Position numbers and translations under genes: made by a program. From positions 1 to 7,706 of the forward strand of contig JABIUH010000122.1 of assembly GCA_018701055.1 (NCBI GenBank): a stretch of 7,706 nt of DNA, given 5' to 3'. Shown in pieces: positions 5,293 through 7,706 of this stretch. The notes under the pieces are model-generated. The model did no database searches. It had not been told where the DNA came from and worked only from the letters and a program-made list of their open reading frames with translations. The DNA is from Woeseia sp. (GTDB taxonomy: Bacteria > Pseudomonadota > Gammaproteobacteria > Steroidobacterales > Woeseiaceae). Numbering within the stretch: position 1 is the stretch's first letter; the number at the start of each line of letters is the position of its first letter.

Positions 5293-7706
5293 CTAGCCAA
5301 CCTCAGCGGCGAATGAGTCGTCCGAATGTTCGCCGGAATGTTTGCCCGATAGTAGTAGATATACAACCGGAACCACAAATAAGGTGAAAAGCGTACCGAA
5401 CGACATTCCGCCCACAATGACCCAGCCAATTTGGTGTCGTGCCTCCGCGCCAGCACCGGCTGCTAGCGCAAGTGGGACTGCGCCCAGCACCATCGCGCCT
5501 GTGGTCATCAGAATGGGTCGCAATCGCAATGATGCAGATTGTAATACCGCATCACGTTTGCTTCTGCCCAATTCCCGTAGTTGATTAGCAAATTCGACGA
5601 TTAATATGCCGTGCTTTGATATCAGACCAACGAGTGTTACTGCGCCAATCTGCGTGTAGATATTCCAAGAGCCTGAGAATGACCACCAGCCTGCCTGATT
5701 GCCATAGTTAAGCGCGGACAAACACATGAAAGCGCCAAACATTGCGAGCGGTACGGAGACCAAGATAATTAGCGGATCGATGAAACTTTCGAATTGCGCG
5801 GACAAGACCAGGTAAATGAATATGAGTGCGAGCCCCATGAGCAGTAATGCACTGGATTGCGACTCTCGTAACTCTCGAGTTTGGCCTGAAAGGTCATATA
5901 GAGTGCCAGGGGCAACTTCTTCGACAGCATCCTCCATCCAGGTTAGTGCTTGGCCAAGCGTGTAACCAGGCGCCAAGCCAGCGCTAACGGTCGCCGATCT
6001 TAGCTTGTTGAAATGATTTAGCTCTTTAGCAGCGACTGTCTCTGTGATTGTGGCGAGGTTCTGCAGTTGGATCATGGTGTCGTCGGTGCCACGAACAAAT
6101 ATATTGCTTAGGTCACCGGGTGTTCTGCGTGAGGAATCCTCAATTTGGACAATGACATCGTACTGTTCTGTGCCGCGTTTAAATCGAGTGACGTTGCGAC
6201 CGCCAAGCATTGTTTCCAATGTGCTACCCACTGCACCGATGTTGGCGCCAACGGTGGAAACCTTTTCTCGATTAACATCAATGCGAAGCTCTGGCTTGTT
6301 GAGCTTGAGACCGGTATCGGGATTCGTCAATTGTGGATTCATGCGCATTTTCACAAGTAAAGTCGCCACCAGAGCATCCAGTTCTTCCCACGTGCCTGTG
6401 GTCTGCACAACGATACTGAAAGGTTGGCCGAAATCACGCTGGCCCAGCGGCGGCGGCGTAAATGGGAACGCCATGAGTCCTGGTATGCCCATGAACTGCG
6501 GAAACAGACCTCGCGCGATTTCTTGGGCACTTCGCGATCTCTCTTCCCATGGTTTCAAACCTACGAATCCGATCGCGCTAGTGACACCATTGAAACCTGT
6601 CATTACGAATGAACTATCGCGTTCGCTAATTCCATCGTAAATGTCTTCGATCTGCTTAACATATCGATCGGTGTAATCGATGGTTGATCCTTCCGGTGCG
6701 GAGCCAATGCCAATCACGATGCCCTGATCTTCCTGCGGTGCCAGCTCATTGGGCAGGCTGAGGAAAAATCCAACCATTGAAGCAACGATGATTGCGGCGC
6801 CCGTCATTGTCAGCCATTTAAAGTCCAGGACCCGGCCAAGAATTCGTCCGTAAGTCCGATCGAGACCATTCAAAACGCGTTCGCCGAAGTCATACATCCG
6901 TCCATGTTTCACTTCATGGCGCAGCAGTCTCGAACACATCATGGGCGATAGCGTAAGCGCGGTAAAACCGGAAACGATGACTGCACCCGCTAAGGTTAGG
7001 GCGAATTCTACAAACAGTAACCCGCTGCGACCCGTTGAAAAGGCAAATGGTAGATAAACAGCGGCAAGTGTCAGAGTCATCGCGACGATGGCAAAGCCAA
7101 TTTGTTTGCTTCCTTTGAGCGCGGCTTTGTACGGATCCATGCCGTTCTCGATGTGCCGGTAGATATTTTCGAGCATTACAATCGCGTCGTCGACGACCAA
7201 GCCAATCGCGAGCACCATTGCCAACAGTGACAATGTGTTAATCGTAAATCCGAATAGCAACATGATGGAAAACGCACCAATCAGCGATACCGGAATCGTG
7301 ACTAACGGAATGAGAACGGCCCGCCAATTCCTCAAGAACAAAAAAATGACGATTGCGACCAGAACCATTGCTTCTGCGATGGTGACGTAGACCTCGTCAA
7401 TTGATTCTTGGATAAAAGTGGTTGTGTCATGTGCAATGTCTACCTGCATACCCTCAGGAAGGGTTCGCGTAATTTGCGGCAACATGACTTTGAGGCCATT
7501 GGATATATCCAATGGATTTGCAACAGCCTGCTTTATCACGCCCAGCGGCACTGCATTGCGGCGATTGAATCGGGCCCGAAATCTTGCAGAATCGGCACCG
7601 AGTTCAATTCGTGCGACATCGCCAAGCCTAACCAGATATTGGTCAGTTTTCTTCACGATGATGTCGGCGAATTCCTCGGGCTCGCTTAGATCAGTTTCTG
7701 CAAGTA
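5293..7706 (-). CDS. RND (HAE1/AcrB-type) efflux transporter, N-terminus outside the window
   Basis: The frame is open to the right edge and shows 803 residues. The GTG at 7654-7656 is internal: upstream codons read on as LAETDLSEPEEFADII, matching the porter-domain SxEEF block that precedes the conserved LxDVAxIELG. Aligning with AcrB, about 235 N-terminal residues are missing. The TM4 proton-relay pair is Asp-Asp (codons 7186-7191, in GLVVDDAIVMLENI) and the TM10 Lys is at 5614-5616 in LISKHGILIVEFANQ. Both porter and docking regions and TM2-TM12 are present with no frameshift, so a working drug/proton antiporter subunit is likely; it would need a periplasmic adaptor and an outer-membrane channel. 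The TM9-TM10 loop (about 5665-5706) looks roughly ten residues longer than in AcrB. The M20 gene follows after 33 nt. Confidence 0.93.
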   Translation of the reverse strand, partial: LAETDLSEPEEFADIIVKKTDQYLVRLGDVARIELGADSARFRARFNRRNAVPLGVIKQAVANPLDISNGLKVMLPQITRTLPEGMQVDIAHDTTTFIQESIDEVYVTIAEAMVLVAIVIFLFLRNWRAVLIPLVTIPVSLIGAFSIMLLFGFTINTLSLLAMVLAIGLVVDDAIVMLENIYRHIENGMDPYKAALKGSKQIGFAIVAMTLTLAAVYLPFAFSTGRSGLLFVEFALTLAGAVIVSGFTALTLSPMMCSRLLRHEVKHGRMYDFGERVLNGLDRTYGRILGRVLDFKWLTMTGAAIIVASMVGFFLSLPNELAPQEDQGIVIGIGSAPEGSTIDYTDRYVKQIEDIYDGISERDSSFVMTGFNGVTSAIGFVGLKPWEERSRSAQEIARGLFPQFMGIPGLMAFPFTPPPLGQRDFGQPFSIVVQTTGTWEELDALVATLLVKMRMNPQLTNPDTGLKLNKPELRIDVNREKVSTVGANIGAVGSTLETMLGGRNVTRFKRGTEQYDVIVQIEDSSRRTPGDLSNIFVRGTDDTMIQLQNLATITETVAAKELNHFNKLRSATVSAGLAPGYTLGQALTWMEDAVEEVAPGTLYDLSGQTRELRESQSSALLLMGLALIFIYLVLSAQFESFIDPLIILVSVPLAMFGAFMCLSALNYGNQAGWWSFSGSWNIYTQIGAVTLVGLISKHGILIVEFANQLRELGRSKRDAVLQSASLRLRPILMTTGAMVLGAVPLALAAGAGAEARHQIGWVIVGGMSFGTLFTLFVVPVVYLLLSGKHSGEHSDDSFAAEVG

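Noticed and set aside
5278..5308. Inverted repeat CGCTGA/TCAGCG around the RND stop as a terminator
   Set aside because: There are only six pairs, a 19-nt loop and no T-run, so it is too weak and would also not be expected inside the apparent operon.
6044..6640. 198-codon plus-strand ORF opposite the RND gene
   Set aside because: It is antisense to a well-conserved RND coding region and shows no recognisable domain, so it is a shadow frame.
7654..7656. GTG as the true start of the RND protein
   Set aside because: The frame continues upstream with conserved RND sequence (SEPEEFADII), and about 235 residues of the family N-terminus would be missing, so the gene simply crosses the window edge.

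Overview
The window looks like chromosomal DNA of a Gram-negative bacterium, most likely a proteobacterium and perhaps a gammaproteobacterium. The Gram-negative call rests on a tripartite-type RND exporter; the finer placement is a guess from protein flavour and mid-range base composition. No rRNA, tRNA, CRISPR array, insertion sequence or phage gene was seen.

Layout. Positions 1-134 may hold the 5' end of a minus-strand gene that runs off the left edge (weak, vaguely RodZ/HTH-like). Positions 135-364 are non-coding and lead, through an A-tract-rich stretch and a good Shine-Dalgarno, into a plus-strand MAPEG-family membrane protein gene (365-793). Everything from 790 to the right edge is on the minus strand. 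In transcription order it holds an RND (HAE1/AcrB-type) exporter cut by the right edge, an M20D amidohydrolase, a TauE/SafE anion exporter started by TTG, a PLP-dependent D-cysteine desulfhydrase/L-cysteate sulfo-lyase family enzyme, and an NhaC-family antiporter. Gaps between these genes are 33, 15, 9 and 39 nt, so they probably form one operon.

How the genes may work together (inference). An M20D enzyme removes an acyl group from an amino acid, a DcyD/CuyA-type enzyme splits a sulfur group from a cysteine-like amino acid to give pyruvate and ammonia, and a TauE/SafE protein exports sulfite or a related anion. Together with an NhaC transporter this reads as a small salvage or detoxification route for N-acylated cysteine, cysteate or S-conjugates. 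The PLP enzyme carries Phe at the active-site position that is usually His (DcyD/CuyA) or Gln (ACC deaminase), so its substrate may differ from the known ones.

Structural oddities. All five minus-strand genes lie in one reading frame, and three of the four junctions are split by a single stop codon (TAA, TGA, TAG). None of these four junctions has a convincing Shine-Dalgarno. The MAPEG and nhaC genes converge and share the palindrome TTAA as overlapping stop codons. A perfect 15-bp inverted repeat lies 23 nt past the MAPEG stop, inside the last codons of nhaC.
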